Of a DNA stretch of 64,000 nucleotides, positions 1 through 12,087 are shown piece by piece; position 1 is the first letter of the stretch, and each line of letters begins with the position of its first letter. Position numbers and translations under genes: made by a program. This stretch comes from Synaphobranchus kaupii (Eukaryota > Chordata > Actinopteri > Anguilliformes > Synaphobranchidae), in assembly GCA_029718625.1 (NCBI GenBank), contig CM056397.1, forward strand, positions 930,001 through 994,000, written 5' to 3'. The notes beneath the pieces are model-generated. The model saw only the letters and a program-made list of their open reading frames with translations, ran no database searches and was not told where the DNA came from.

Positions 1-2173
1 GCACACATTTCTCAATTTATAACGTTACTGTCTCAGGTTTGTTAAGCAATTGAGATCGACAATAAGCAGTAAATTAGCGGGTAAAATTCAGACACGAAAC
101 TCAGAGACTGCAGTAATGTTAAGGCTCCCAATATTCCTGTTGCACTAACGTACATAGATTGTAAGAGAAATTCAAAACACAGAAAAATGCTCTCTGTTCA
201 GCTTCACAACCATATCGCTTACACCACCACCATACAACCTTGGCTATTCTGAATGTTAGAACTCTAACTTAGCTAAGTAGCGTAGTAATTATGGTGATTG
301 CTTCTTAAATATGGTGATTGCTTCTTAAACATAAATTACAGTTATGAGCTGACAGATGCCAAGCCAGACGATACTACAGTCTGATCCGTGGACCACACCA
401 ATAGCTATACACTCATTGGCATTTGCTAATCCCGCAACGGTAGCTATAACGTTAACGGAATAAAGTCACATTACGAGTGTCGTTTAAGACATAAAATAAA
501 AAATACTTTAAAACAAAGCAGTACTGCCAATGGTTAACAAGTGGTGATAATTTACGTAATTTATTAGAATCACCAGAAAAGTGCAGGCATATGGCACCCA
601 GCGGAACCTAGGTAGCCTACCGACTGCCACTGACAGGTCAACACATTATTATCACCATCATCAGAATAACGGGAAGCTAAGCCCCGCCGGCTAGCATGAT
701 ATTTGAAGGTTCTCGCCTCATACTTACATCACTGGGGGGAAAAACACGACGCGTGTCCTCTTACAAAGTGTGCAGGCTTGTGTTCACATGGAATCGCATT
801 ATAGTACTTTTTAACGGATTCTAAAATTGCATGCTACAGTTTTTCGTTTTTCAACCCAGCTCATCGTCGTGCTGACCCAACTCTTCCCTCCGCCATTTTG
901 GTTGTGAAGGGGAATCCGAGGAACGGCGTCCTATGACGCGAGCCGACCATAGCTGTCAGACATACAAATCCTCGGTGTATGTGCGTGCAGGGGCTGCTGG
1001 GGACCATCATGCATTCTTTCTTAGCAAGATGAATAGATAGTGCAACAAAAAGTAACCACCCAGTTTCGTATTAGTCTTTACTTCAATTGTTTGGAAAAAA
1101 GCTACATCAATCTATTATTCTAGATTTTTCAAGATTCTATTATTCTAGCATTACAGGATTGTAGCCTATGCTATGTGTTTTGATTTAGACTAGCCTACTA
1201 ACTTGCGTAGCCTATTTATACATATCCTGCCTACTTTTTTAAACTTTTTTTTTTAAGTCAACACATTAACTTCCAAAGGACAGTGCAGCTATTATCACTG
1301 CAGTGCATCCTTAGATGCAATGCCTAGGCTATAGCTACAAATCTGATCTAGTTGCTAACCTTTGCATCATTGTCGTATGAATGAGTCTGAGAACCATTGA
1401 TTGATTTGCCACTGGAGACCATCCCAATTTCTCTGTAAGAACTGAGAAGCCAGACACATATAGCTTTCACCATCAAATTCCAAATTAATGGAATTTTGAC
1501 AATCCATTGACATCCACTACCACTGACACTGTGTTCTAATGGCTTACAACATTAACAAATATTATGTGTCAGTGCATAATGTACAATCCAAAGGTGAACT
1601 GGTGTTACATAGCCTATATTTAATATTCTGTATCACTGAAATAACTAATGGAATTGGGTGCCGCTTCCTAGTTTTGAAGTTCTAATATGTCTGCGATTTC
1701 CACAAGTGAAAAAACACTGCAGTAAAATGTTTTGTTTGCTTGCAATAATGTTGAGATTCTAAGTTAAAACTGTTCTAGATTGATATATTTTGGTCGATAT
1801 AGGTTATAATAATAATTTTTTAAATAAAATAAATTAATTTATTTCTTATAATTTCTTACGTTCGTGTCAAGTTTTATATAACACTATCTTGATTTTATTC
1901 TGTGTAATAACTATTGATGTAACAATAATATGGACGTGTGAATTGTAGGCTATGTTTGTAAAGCCATTACGAACGTGGGCGCTGTATTATATTGCCATCT
2001 ACCGACAGACGGAAAAAAATAGGACACTTCATTTCTGCTCTGTAAGACTTTTTTTTTAAACAAAGTAATCTCAACACAAGTTATCATGCTTATCATGTCA
2101 TTTGTAGGCCTAGGTGTAATTAATATAAAGTAGCTATGTGAGTTAACATAGGCCTATACATTTTAAACATAAT
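1..2173. other. Intergenic DNA left of the tRNA gene
   Basis: AT-rich, non-coding sequence with no convincing exon on either strand. A short direct repeat (ATGGTGATTGCTTCTTAAA, twice) lies at about 291-328. The only gene-like signal is a CpG-bearing stretch near 830-960, listed separately. In human, VPS4A lies just downstream of SNTB2; I looked for its first coding exon here and did not find it. Confidence 0.6.
830..965 (-). promoter_or_regulatory. Possible promoter with a YY1-like site
   Basis: This is a locally CpG-containing patch in AT-rich DNA. On the minus strand it contains CCAAAATGGCGG at about 891-902, which fits the core of the YY1 site found just downstream of many vertebrate start sites. 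That would point to a gene transcribed leftwards out of the window. No exon is visible, so this is inference. Confidence 0.25.
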
Positions 2174-2245
2174 AGGTTCCACCGAGATTTGAACTCGGAT
2201 CGCTGGATTCAGAGTCCAGAGTGCTAACCATTACACCATGGAACC
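2174..2245 (-). tRNA. tRNA-Gln (anticodon CTG)
   Basis: Read on the minus strand, the 72-nt sequence folds as a full cloverleaf. It has a 7-bp acceptor stem GGTTCCA/TGGAACC, a D arm with A-box TGGTGTAATGG, anticodon stem CTGGA/TCCAG with loop CTCTGAA (anticodon CTG), and a T arm CCGAG-TTCAAAT-CTCGG. No intron and no encoded CCA are seen, as expected in eukaryotes. It matches my memory of vertebrate tRNA-Gln-CTG very closely. A run of four or more T is not seen within about 150 nt downstream, which is odd for a Pol III gene, so it could be an inactive copy. Confidence 0.9.
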
Positions 2246-2621
2246 AGCTGTCGTGACAAAAATCCTATCACTGTCTGATTTTTACATAAGCTTATAATGC
2301 TTATAAGCTATAATATAAAGTGCCTATCACAGCCGCAGAAGCTGGTGGCGACCTTTTCCCACGGTCAGCGTAGGCTAGGCTACTCACCAAAAGCGCTTTT
2401 TAAAGCACTTTAGCCTAATTTGTGGGGCGTGTTTTTCTGCCAATGTCGTGGATAGTTATATAAATGTCGTGGATAGGCCTATATAGTTTATATTCAAATA
2501 TATTCAAACAAAATAATCTAGGCTATTTGATTAGTTATTAAAATGTTGGTCTGATCAATTTCATACTGGGAATAGGCCTAGGCTATATTTTACATTTCAA
2601 GATAACGTATTTTCTTTGTTA
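2246..2621. other. Intergenic DNA between tRNA gene and repeat
   Basis: AT-rich sequence with several TAGGCCTA/AGGCTA words and a near-duplicate of TGTCGTGGATAG at about 2443 and 2467. No gene seen. Confidence 0.5.
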
Positions 2622-2695
2622 ATGTTTTTAAGGAGTGAGAGCCTGTGGTCATTGTAGATATTTCTGTAGGAAATCCTAAAAAGCACAAAACTCGC
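2622..2695 (+). repeat. Dispersed repeat shared with 21358-21440
   Basis: The stretch starting TGTTTTTAAGGAGTGAGAG matches the stretch at 21358 with scattered substitutions over about 75 bp. Two copies 19 kb apart indicate an interspersed repeat of unknown class. Confidence 0.5.
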
Positions 2696-2701
2696 AATAA
2701 T

Positions 2702-2885
2702 GAGGTGTCTCGGTGGCGTAACCTGTAGACTCAGTAGAGCACTTCCGCACGCTCATTCCGAGCCGCGACGTCTGTATTTCGAATCCGGCCGTTCGACTTT
2801 GTTCCTAACTCTCCCGCTCGCCATTGTTCCTAACTCTCTCTATAGCCAACTGTGCTGTCCAATAAAAAATAGTCAAAATAAAAAA
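2702..2885 (+). mobile_element. tRNA-derived SINE
   Basis: The 5' half looks like a tRNA: an A-box-like GGCGTAACCTGTAGACTCAG region and a B-box-like TTTCGAATCC near 2778. The 3' half holds CTCTCTCTATAGCC and TGTCCAATAAAA, the usual tail of teleost tRNA SINEs of this type. It lies in plus orientation with an A-rich end near 2885. No target duplication was identified. Confidence 0.6.
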
Positions 2886-3237
2886 CTCAATAATCTAGGC
2901 CTACATATGGGGCACACACTGGCGTGGCTGCCAAATTAAGCTGGCCTACAAAGGAAGTTTAACTTAACACAAGTTTAATGTCATAAACACGGGTGTAGAG
3001 AAAATATAGTAGGCTATAATACTAAATAAATCCTACCGCACACCATCTCTTTCCAAATATATTTATATATATTTGATATATCAAATCTCATTGCTGCTGA
3101 CATTTTGGTCCAAGATATTTATCTGAGCATATTTTACCATAAAATAATGCAGAATTATTCTATATTATTATTTTCCAAAAATGTATTTTGCATGTATTTT
3201 GTATTTTGCTTTGACACATACTGCATGTTGTTCTCCA

Positions 3238-3350
3238 ACTCTGCAACCTGTTCTGGCCCCCTGTGGTGGAATAAGCTCCCCAAAGAAGTCAGAGCAACAG
3301 AGTCACTGAAGACTCGCCTCTGCAGATTGCATCTTGGCACCCTAAATTAA
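3238..3350 (+). mobile_element. LINE reverse-transcriptase C-terminal remnant
   Basis: One frame reads GPLWWNKLPKEVRATESLKT, resembling the conserved end (LWNxLPxxVRxxxSLxxFK) of L2/Rex-like fish LINE ORF2 proteins. The 5' part is missing. It is a short dead fragment. Confidence 0.45.
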
Positions 3351-3424
3351 TTGTTAGCACGTAAGTCTTGCTTGCATTTTAGGGATATGTTAACAGTGAT
3401 TTATACATTGACCATGTTACTAAC

Positions 3425-3591
3425 GTTTTGGTCATTGTATTTCTTAGCCTCTGAGTACGAAGCCACACTGTTGTAACACGTGCAGAATGTGGCTTGGCAT
3501 TGTCTTGCTGAAATAAGTAGGGACGTCCCTGAAAAAGACGTAGTCTAGATGGCAGCATACGTTGCTCCAAAATGCATATAGAATAGAACAA
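3425..3591 (-). mobile_element. Tc1-like transposase fragment
   Basis: The minus-strand translation contains ILEQRMLPSRLRLFQG followed by FQQDNAKPHSARVTTVWL. This is the region around the second catalytic Asp (QDNAKPHSA) of Tc1-family DDE transposases. The flanking domains are absent and no terminal repeats were found, so it is a relic. Confidence 0.7.
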
Positions 3592-3599
3592 CTTTTATT

Positions 3600-4600
3600 A
3601 TCCCGTTAGAGCACTTCAGTGGTAGCCACCAGCAACAACAAAAAAGACAAACAGTGGGGCAGACCCACAACACACAAACAAACATATCAAATAAAGACAT
3701 TCAATAGAATAATTACATTAACCAAACTAATTAAGTGAATTAAAGTGGAATAGCCTACAGCCAAACATCATGATTAAAAATAGGTCCCGCTGTCCCGGGA
3801 TGTCCAGTGTTATCAAGCAGTCCAACACACAAACTCCGCCTCCACGACTTTCCTCCATACACGCAGTGTTGCGGTCTCTGTCCACTGTCAACACGGAGCA
3901 TCAACCTTCCCACTCGTCGCCTCACTCCTCCCCCGCATTATCTTCTCCTTCCCTTCCCTGGTGGCGTTTTGAAGATTGCCTGCAATCCTAGATCAGTCCC
4001 GACATCTTCAACTCCGGTGAAGAGCGATGGTAAAATTTGTTGCTGCAGATCCGACGGACATTACCGAGCATATATTGCGAATGCGTCTCCTTGGAATTGG
4101 GGTTTGTACCTTTTAAAACCTGATGGCTAATATATAGTAATAATGCTTTAAAAAATATATATAATTGTACTCATATACAGCAATTGTTAGAAATTGCACA
4201 TATTACACAATAACTGAAAATTGATTACAATATAAAATGGGTAGAAAAAATTATTTTCTATGATTACGATTACCAATAAAATCTGGGGAAATCTTGGGAA
4301 ATCCTACATGAACTTTTTTTTTTTACATACAGCTGACACCCTTGTCATTTTTGTCTTAATGTATTTAAAGGAATGCTTTCACCCCTCTACAAAGGTTTGA
4401 CACTAGGCTACTGCATGTTGTTCACTTCTCTTTGCTAATTAAGTATGAACGTGCTGGATTTGAAAAGTATTAAGTGTGTCTAGAACTTGTATCCAAGTTA
4501 ATAATTAATCAATTCATCACGTGACATGTTTATCTACTTTTTTGTATAGATGTACTAATTTTTTGTCACAAGAACAGACTTATAGTAAGTATTAAAGTAT
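3600..4600. other. Intergenic DNA, no gene seen
   Basis: Contains a proline/serine-rich open frame around 3770-4130 without any recognised domain, codon pattern or splice context. AT-rich afterwards. I see no supported gene. Confidence 0.4.
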
Positions 4601-4609
4601 TAAGAATTT

Positions 4610-5400
4610 GGTGGCTGATCCCATTCTGAGGAGAATGGAGGCATCTTCGTGTCAGGACCAACAGCGTTGGTGACATCACACTTTAGCCAACTGGATAGTC
4701 CAACCATAGATATAAAGGCAGACATGGAGTATTATGGCTTGGGCATGTATGGCTACCACTGAAACGGTTTCATTTGTCTTCATTGATAATGTGACTGCTC
4801 ACAGCAGCAGCAGGATGAATTCTGAAGTGCACAGAAACATCTTATCTGCTCAGATCCAACCAAATGCCTCAAAACTCATTGGATGGTGCTTCACCTTTCA
4901 GTAGAACAATGACCCCAAACACACTGCTTAAACAACAAAGGAGTTTTTCAGGGGCAAAAAGTGGAATGTTATTGACTAGCTAAGTCAATCACCCATCCTG
5001 AATCCAAATTAACATGCATTTCACTTGCTGAAGACAAGACTGAAGGCAAAACACCAAGGAAACAGGAATGGAATATGGCTGCAGTACAGGCCTGGCAAAG
5101 CATCACCAGATAAGATACCCAACTGGTGATGTCTATGGGTCACAGACTTCAGGCAGTCATCGGATGCAAAGGATTTGCAACCAAGTACCAAATATCATGA
5201 CTTTATTTCAGATTGTTAATTTGTCCAATTACTTTTTCCCCCTACATGTACAGACCCCCAAATTAAAGCTGACAGTCTGCACGTTAACCTCATATTCATT
5301 GTTTTATTTAAAATCCAATGTGTTGGAGTAGTGACAACAAAAATTGGGTCACTGTCCCAATACTCTGGCATTTAATTGTACATTCATTTTAAAGGTGGTT
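4610..5400 (+). mobile_element. Degenerate Tc1/mariner-like element
   Basis: With several frameshifts and stops, the plus strand resembles a Tc1-like transposase. Recognisable pieces correspond to an ILSAQIQPN segment, to a QQDND-PKHT motif (mutated here) and to a PSQSPDLNPIE-like motif (also mutated), then to a conserved tail about MSMGHRLQAVI. Downstream AT-rich sequence to about 5400 fits the element's 3' end. It cannot encode an active transposase. Confidence 0.55.
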
Positions 5401-6637
5401 GGAATTGAAAGTTACTTAACTTAATTTCCAATTCTATATCCTTAATGCTTCAATTTCAATTTCATTTTGGAAAGCTATATTGAAAATTAATTAATAACTG
5501 ACCCCAACACTGACTGAAATACACAATATCAAAAAATAGGTAATGATCACACAAGGTTACAAGGACTAAAAGTAACATTTTATTCATAAGATATTTACAT
5601 TTGAGAATATAATAACATAAATGAGGCATATGTTTTATATATCTTAAGAGTGTGCATAAGAAATAGCAACATATTTGTGGGAGCGCATCTCCCTACAATT
5701 AAAATATTTGATTGTGGAAAACGCAAGCTGCCTGAAGTATTAAACTTTGGTTCATAAAGCCTTTCTTAAAGGGGAGGTTAAAACTACTGCCAAGACAAGC
5801 CCACTCTGAAAGAACACGCAAAGAAGTGGAATTCATATTAAAAAGTCAGAGTATGGCAGTTTGGCTTGTTTTCTATGCCTTTGAAGCCCGAAAGATTGTT
5901 GAGATACATTCACAGGTGCCATTGTCCATACCAGGGGAAAAATCAGATTGTGGTTCTGTGGATTTGACCTGGTAGGATCAAGGCAGTGGGGACCCACCAC
6001 AAGCAGGGAGTGGTAGTGTGGACTGTGTCATTGCATCACCCAAAACACATTTGGAAAGAGAGGGATTTCAATTTCTCTGGGATTGTCTTGCTGTAAATCC
6101 TAACCAATATGCAAGGGACTGATTGTTGCATACCTGACTTAACTTTTATCAGGAGATGAATGCACTGTAATATAATTCATGTCCAAATTCCTTTACATTT
6201 TTGGAGATTTAAAATGTTCAATCACAAAAGGAGAATTTACTGGAATAGTAAAACCAGTGTCCCACTAAGGTTTTGAACCAACAGCCATCAAGTCCAAAGC
6301 TCTAACTGGTCCTGGTCCAATTCCGGACATGACCCATTCATTGTTCATTGTTTCTGGAAAAAGGCAAAAACCAGCATTGCTGAAACCAGTTTGCTTTGAT
6401 CAGTAAAACAATGCAACAATTTAGCCATCTAGTTAAGTGGATCTGACAGTAAGAACAAGTAGATGCTTTCTCTATTAAAAGGAAATGTTGATAAGCCCTT
6501 CAAGCTGGGGTGCACACAACTGAAGTTTTAATGTTCATGACATTTCCGTCATTTTATTAATTCAGTTTTTCCTGGGAAGTGCTTCAAAACAAATTATACA
6601 AAAGCTTCAAAAGTCCAACAAAGTCGAGTTCAACATA
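5400..6637. other. Intergenic DNA, no gene seen
   Basis: AT-rich; no exon-like open frame or repeat I can name. Confidence 0.4.
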
Positions 6638-7180
6638 CACTGCCCGGCCAAAAAAAAAGTTGCACACTCTAATATTTAGTTGGACTGCCTTTAGCTTTGA
6701 TTACGGCGCGCATTTGTTGTGGCATTGTTTCGACAACCTTATGCAATGTCACAACATTTATTTCCATCCAGAGTAGCATAAGTTTTTGGCTGAGACCTTG
6801 TATTGACGACGGGAGAGTCAAACCACTCCGTAAAGTGTTCTCCAGCACATCCCAAAGACTTTCAATGGGGTTAAGGTCAGGAATCTGGTGGCTAATTCAT
6901 GTGTGAAAATGACTCCTCATGCTCCCTGAACCACTCTTTCACAATTTGAGCCCGATGACTCTTGGCATTGTCATCCTGGCATATGCCCATTGATGGGATA
7001 ACCTGGTCATTCAGTACATTCAGGTACTTCGCTGACTTAATTTTATTGCTGCATAATGTTGCTGAGCCTAGACCTGACCAACTGAAGCAACCCCAGATCA
7101 TAACACTGCCTCCAGAGGCTTGTACAGTGGGCACTATGCATGACGGGTGCAATGGCGACTTTTTTTTTGGCCGGGCAGTG
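6638..7180 (-). mobile_element. Internally deleted Tc1-like transposon with intact ends
   Basis: The ends are inverted copies of CACTGCCCGGCCAAAAAAAA and both are flanked by TA, the Tc1/mariner target duplication. The interior, read on the minus strand, keeps the middle of the transposase ([16 protein letters not shown], then [17 protein letters not shown]). The N-terminal DNA-binding part is missing and the C-terminal catalytic part is broken. At 543 bp it is about a third of the usual 1.5-kb length. The ends could in principle be mobilised in trans. Confidence 0.85.
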
Positions 7181-7650
7181 TATCTATATATAGTAATAAA
7201 TGCTAATAAATTCTGATAAAAGCTTGGTTTGAGTTTAATCCTCTTTGGAAATATATAAGGATGTTCCTTGATCTAAATCGACAAGGAACCATAGGACCAT
7301 GATGCAAGCGAGGCAACTCTGTTGATAAAAATGATAGAACCACAACAATTATGGGTCAGACCCAGAAAAGAACGCTTTCTTAAAGATAAACATCTCATTG
7401 TTCTGTGAAATCAATGGACAACATTGCCTTTGCAGGATCTGAAAAATTTCAAGAGACCACAAGGGGGCAATGCTGCTCCAAGAAGAAGCCATGGACCTTC
7501 AGCCTCACATGATGGCAAATAACTTCAGCGTGTAGCTCCATCCACTGCCAGTAGGTGGAGCCAAGTTAAAAGATCACCTGTGTGATCAGTCTGTCATGGT
7601 CTATGCCCAGAATGGCTGGAAAAGTTCAGGATAGATTTGGATGAAACTAG
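7181..7650. other. Intergenic DNA
   Basis: No gene seen. The three bases 7648-7650 are the left TAG target duplication of the next element. Confidence 0.4.
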
Positions 7651-8152
7651 GGCCGTGACCGAATACGACCCCTTAACCCCTATTTGAGTCAACTTCGTCA
7701 AAATGATTTTAAGTGGGCGACTTTTTCTCACTCACAGGATGAAACCCTTATTTCCGAGGTTTTGTTGACGGGATTCAGGAGCACACTCATCCACAGAACT
7801 GTGCACTCATCCGAAAAGTTCAGGAAGTAACCCGGAAGTAAAAACTACAACTTGTAGTAAAAGACATAGAGTGTAATAAGCATATATGCATCTCTATGAT
7901 ACAAGAACGGGACATATTACCACTACTCTTTTTATTTTTGTTAATTCTATTTTCATTCATAATCTACACTTTGTAACCATTGTCGTATGTAAACTGATTG
8001 ACATTCTCAATAAAAATTAAAAAATATTACAAACTACTTCCTCACTAGTTTGTAGTTTTTCAGGATTTCTCTCGCACACTGCTTGCAAAGTGAGGGGACA
8101 GTGCACATAGTAGACAGGGGACAGGGAACAGGGAATGTATTCGGTCACGGCC
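7651..8152. mobile_element. MITE with TAG target duplication
   Basis: The ends GGCCGTGACCGAATAC and GTATTCGGTCACGGCC are exact inverted repeats, and TAG lies directly outside both ends (7648-7650, 8153-8155). The 502-bp interior has no transposase. A 3-bp duplication would suit PIF/Harbinger, but the superfamily is not settled. It contains the nearest minus-strand AATAAA downstream of the SNTB2 stop (7931-7936). Confidence 0.8.
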
Positions 8153-8932
8153 TAGGTGTAACCATTGGCTTTTTTTCATGAAACAAATGATTTCAGCCTC
8201 TCTACGGCAGTTAAGGTTTGTGGAGCTTAGCTCTCTTGAGTGGCACTCTAGTCGGAGACAGTGTTTTACCTGCCTCTGAGCCGGTTTAAATACCGGAAAG
8301 TGGAACCAGGTTCAGAGAGACGGCAGAGGTGAAGGGCCATTATCCCCCTTTCCTGTGCCCCTCCCGGGCTTCCAGTCATTCCCTCGCTGGGGATATGGAT
8401 CAGTGTACTAATCTCTGTTACAATATACAGAAATTGGACAAATGCTGTTGGGGGATAGGGGTTGGGTTTCAGGGACTAGACATGTATGTAAACATATTTA
8501 CAAGGAACCCCTGTAGGAAATAGTGGGGCAGATAGGTTTTTGTTTTTGGGGGGGAGGGGGTCTTCTGATTTTCTGATGGTTCTGACCCGGTTTTGGTTCT
8601 GAATTCTCCTCTACTCCATCGATCTGCGAGTCCTACAATCTACGCCATGCAGAACATGAAATACAACCAAACGATCTGAAGTACTGAAATAAAAATGAAA
8701 ACACGTAAGGTTATTACTATTATTGTGCATAATATTCAAAGCTTTCTTTGTTTTAAAACTATGGCCTCTGGACGCATGACACAGTCTTTTGTCTTCTTTT
8801 GTTTCCTTGACTAAATATAAAAGGCACATTTGGTTATCCTGGTAGAAACAGGAACTATGGGTAATGTGTGAGAGATGTGGCTGGTATGACACCACAGGAG
8901 ACTGTCAAATTATGATAAATAACCCCCCACCC
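8153..8932 (-). other. SNTB2: Probable SNTB2 3' UTR
   Basis: This directly follows the SNTB2 stop codon on the minus strand. No AATAAA or ATTAAA was found by eye on that strand before the MITE at 7651-8152. It contains a GA/poly-G stretch near 8542-8561. No other gene seen. Confidence 0.5.
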
Positions 8933-9025
8933 TCATGTAAGCAGTCCCATGCGTGTCAGTTTTGCCGACAGGAAGGAATGCAGAACAAAGACCACCGGCT
9001 TGGGATTTGAGTGAAGATCAAAAAC
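8933..9025 (-). CDS. SNTB2: SNTB2 coding exon 7 (C-terminal)
   Basis: After the acceptor CTCTCACTTAG it reads [19 protein letters not shown], then [11 protein letters not shown] and TGA. This aligns with the human end [29 protein letters not shown]. It is phase 0 and belongs to the syntrophin-unique domain that binds dystrophin-family proteins. It is too short and has no ATG start, so it is easy to miss. Confidence 0.93.
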   Translation of the reverse strand, partial: VFDLHSNPKPVVFVLHSFLSAKLTRMGLLT

Positions 9026-12005
9026 CTAAGTGAGAGAAAGAGACAGACAATTGGATTAAGAGATGATTATTGTTGTCACGTGTTCTATAATCGGCTTTGA
9101 CACACATTCATAATGGTACTAAAATGGTACTGAACAGTGAGAGCCAGAATGAGCAAAATAATTAAGGCACAGACTAATTTTTTCATTCCCTCCCCACTAC
9201 ATCTGTACCCCACTTGCACAAATACCAAGAAATAAGCATGTCTGCATACCATCTCCCCCTCAGTCCCACCAAAGTCCAGGTAGAGGTTGTGGACTCCGTC
9301 GTCGCCTGACATCTTTAGCTTCTCGAAAGGGTAGCGGAAGAGAACAGCGCCCCCTACAGATTCCCCGGGTTCACGTATCACAGTGAAGCCCCGCTCATAG
9401 TGCAGGGTGAGGCGGACATCCTGCCTGTTCAGAACACAGCCTGGGGGATAGAGGAGAGGGGTGTTAGAAAGTACACTGATCTGTCTCACCAATGTAGCAC
9501 AGAGAGCAGTGTGTGTACACTGGTGTGGTGTGTGTACTATTCTGTATGAAGATATACTCTTTTTACATTGTGATATAAGATGAGCATTCTCTCAAGGCAA
9601 CCATACACATAAAAGTGAATTCCACTGAAAAATTATGTTTGATTTGTAGAAGAGTAGCTGTCCTCCTGATTAAAATGAGCTCTCAGCCAACTCTCTACCT
9701 GTAGTGAGAGCAGAGATATAACCCCAAACTACTGCGCATGTTCCAGGTAGCTGTTTTACTGTGGACTACAATGGCCAGGGGCTTACAGTTTATGGGTGGG
9801 TGTCAGACAATGCCAGTCACAGGTTGCCACTCCTACGGAATACAAACTGAGTGTTGGGCGTTCCTACTAATCCTGCCTGGAACCCGTTCTTCGAGAGAGG
9901 CTAACATCACTCGTTGGCAAGCTAGCCATTAACGTTACAGTTCTACTGAAAAAATGTTACCATACAGCCATTCATTGAGTTTTATTTAGGAAAACAGCGC
10001 TTCATTTATCTACTTTTGGTATAGGGAAAACATATTAGTGTAGGGACAACAGGAACTACAATTCCATACAGTCCACAGGAGGCTCCTCCTCCACGTTGGA
10101 AGTGACGTTGGATGTTGTACCAGTTGTGATTTCCGCACTGTAACGTGATACTGCACAGCGGAATGCGCGACTAGCAATAAAGTTCATAAAAGGGGCACCA
10201 CAGCCAGTTCTACCCAGTTCTTCCCGCAGTTTCTTCCGGTCCAGTTGTCCGCTCAACGTTCGTCTCAGGGGCCCCCGTGCGGCCTACACGCCCAGGGAAG
10301 AGACTTCGCTCCACAAGGAATCACGGTCGTCCATGACACCGATCCAACTGAGCGAGGCGGGCTCATCTACCCCCGGCTATTGGCCACAGAGGACCGGAGA
10401 CGAGACGCAAGGAGGCAACGCAAGCACCCGGTGGTGAAGAAGAACCACCAAGCGGACCATGTAGCCAGATCCTGCAGCACCGCCGGTGAGTCGCCAAAGA
10501 GGCAAGCGGTCTGCAGTAGGATGACGCTGCATAGTTCGGGAGAGATAATGCGACCGGTTCCATTATCCCGTACGAACTGCACCCTGACGATGAAAGAAAC
10601 CTGTTCCAGGGACCCAAGATGAGGGGGACGGTTCCCCTATCTATCACAACACTACGAACTGCTACCACAGGATTGAGCGACCGGTTTTCCCCTTTCGTTG
10701 TGAGTGTGCAATCCAACGGAGGAAACCATTTAACAGACTTTAATTCAAGTAAGGCTGTAACATGGGCATAGCTTATTAGTTAGCAACCGCAACATGTTTG
10801 TGACTGGATGTATGTAACTGCTATTGAAAGGTTAATGTGTGTTCTGTAAAAGTTTTGTTGTTTTACTTTGGATGGTTTTAAGCCATCCACCGCGCTGCGT
10901 TAGGTTTAATGCATCACGCACAGAACGTATCTTGCATGTGATCTGTCTTTAAACACTAACCAGCCGTTATATTAACACTGCACGCTGATCTGAACGCACA
11001 CGCATTGATAAGCTTACAGCTATCCCCTCTGTGTGTGGTATGTTAGTTTAGTTTAGTTTATTAGCACAAGGAAATAATAAAAAATGACAGTATACAGAAT
11101 AAGCATATATATAATAGCGATTGTGCAGGAGAGGTAAGAAACCCCAAAGGGCTTATAATGAAACCTCCCCTCTAGGATTTACAGTGTATCCAAGTACTTG
11201 TTTAACACAAAATGAAAATAAAAAACATAGTAAAATAAAATGAAGTAAAAATAAAGAAATTCATAATAACTGTAATAATAATAAAATAAATAAAAAAGTA
11301 AACACAGACACAAAGCACATAAATCCATCTACTGAGCACCTTAACTGTGACACAGGTGTTTTTTCATGTTAGACTTGAATACAGACAGTGATGTACAGGT
11401 TTTGATAGAGAGGGGACTGGTATTCCAGAGCGATGGTCCTCTGTATTTTAAGGAGTATTGACCAAGAGTTGTGTGACAATAAGGAATATGAATGTCCTTT
11501 GCTTGTCTGGTTGGATAAGAATGGATATCTGAGTTAATTAAAAAGAAACTGTGGAATACACTTGGTAGGCTGTGATTTTGTAACATACATTTATACATAA
11601 ATATACATGTTTGATAAACATTGATGTTGAAGATGGATAACAGATTTAGTTTCTTGAACAGGGGAGCTGATGGTTCATATCGATTTGACGCAGTTGGCAA
11701 TCTCAAAAATTTATTTTGGATTAAAATAATTTTTTGGAGGGCAGAAGGATATGTACTAGCCCATACGATGTTACAGTATGATATGTATGGGTATATTAAA
11801 CTATAGTAGAGTGTTAAAAGACATGATTGATTTACTAGTGAACAAACTTTTCTAATGATGTTCATGCGCCACCATTAGCTAGCTCCAGCGAAAGCTAGTT
11901 TCAAATCTCCCTCCATTTTAGTTTCTTTGTTCTCTCTGAACATGTGGCTGAGGCAACCCCCCACAAGCAGGAGAACATGGAAACCTCACATGCACCCAAT
12001 GCGCG

Positions 12006-12087
<82 letters not shown>

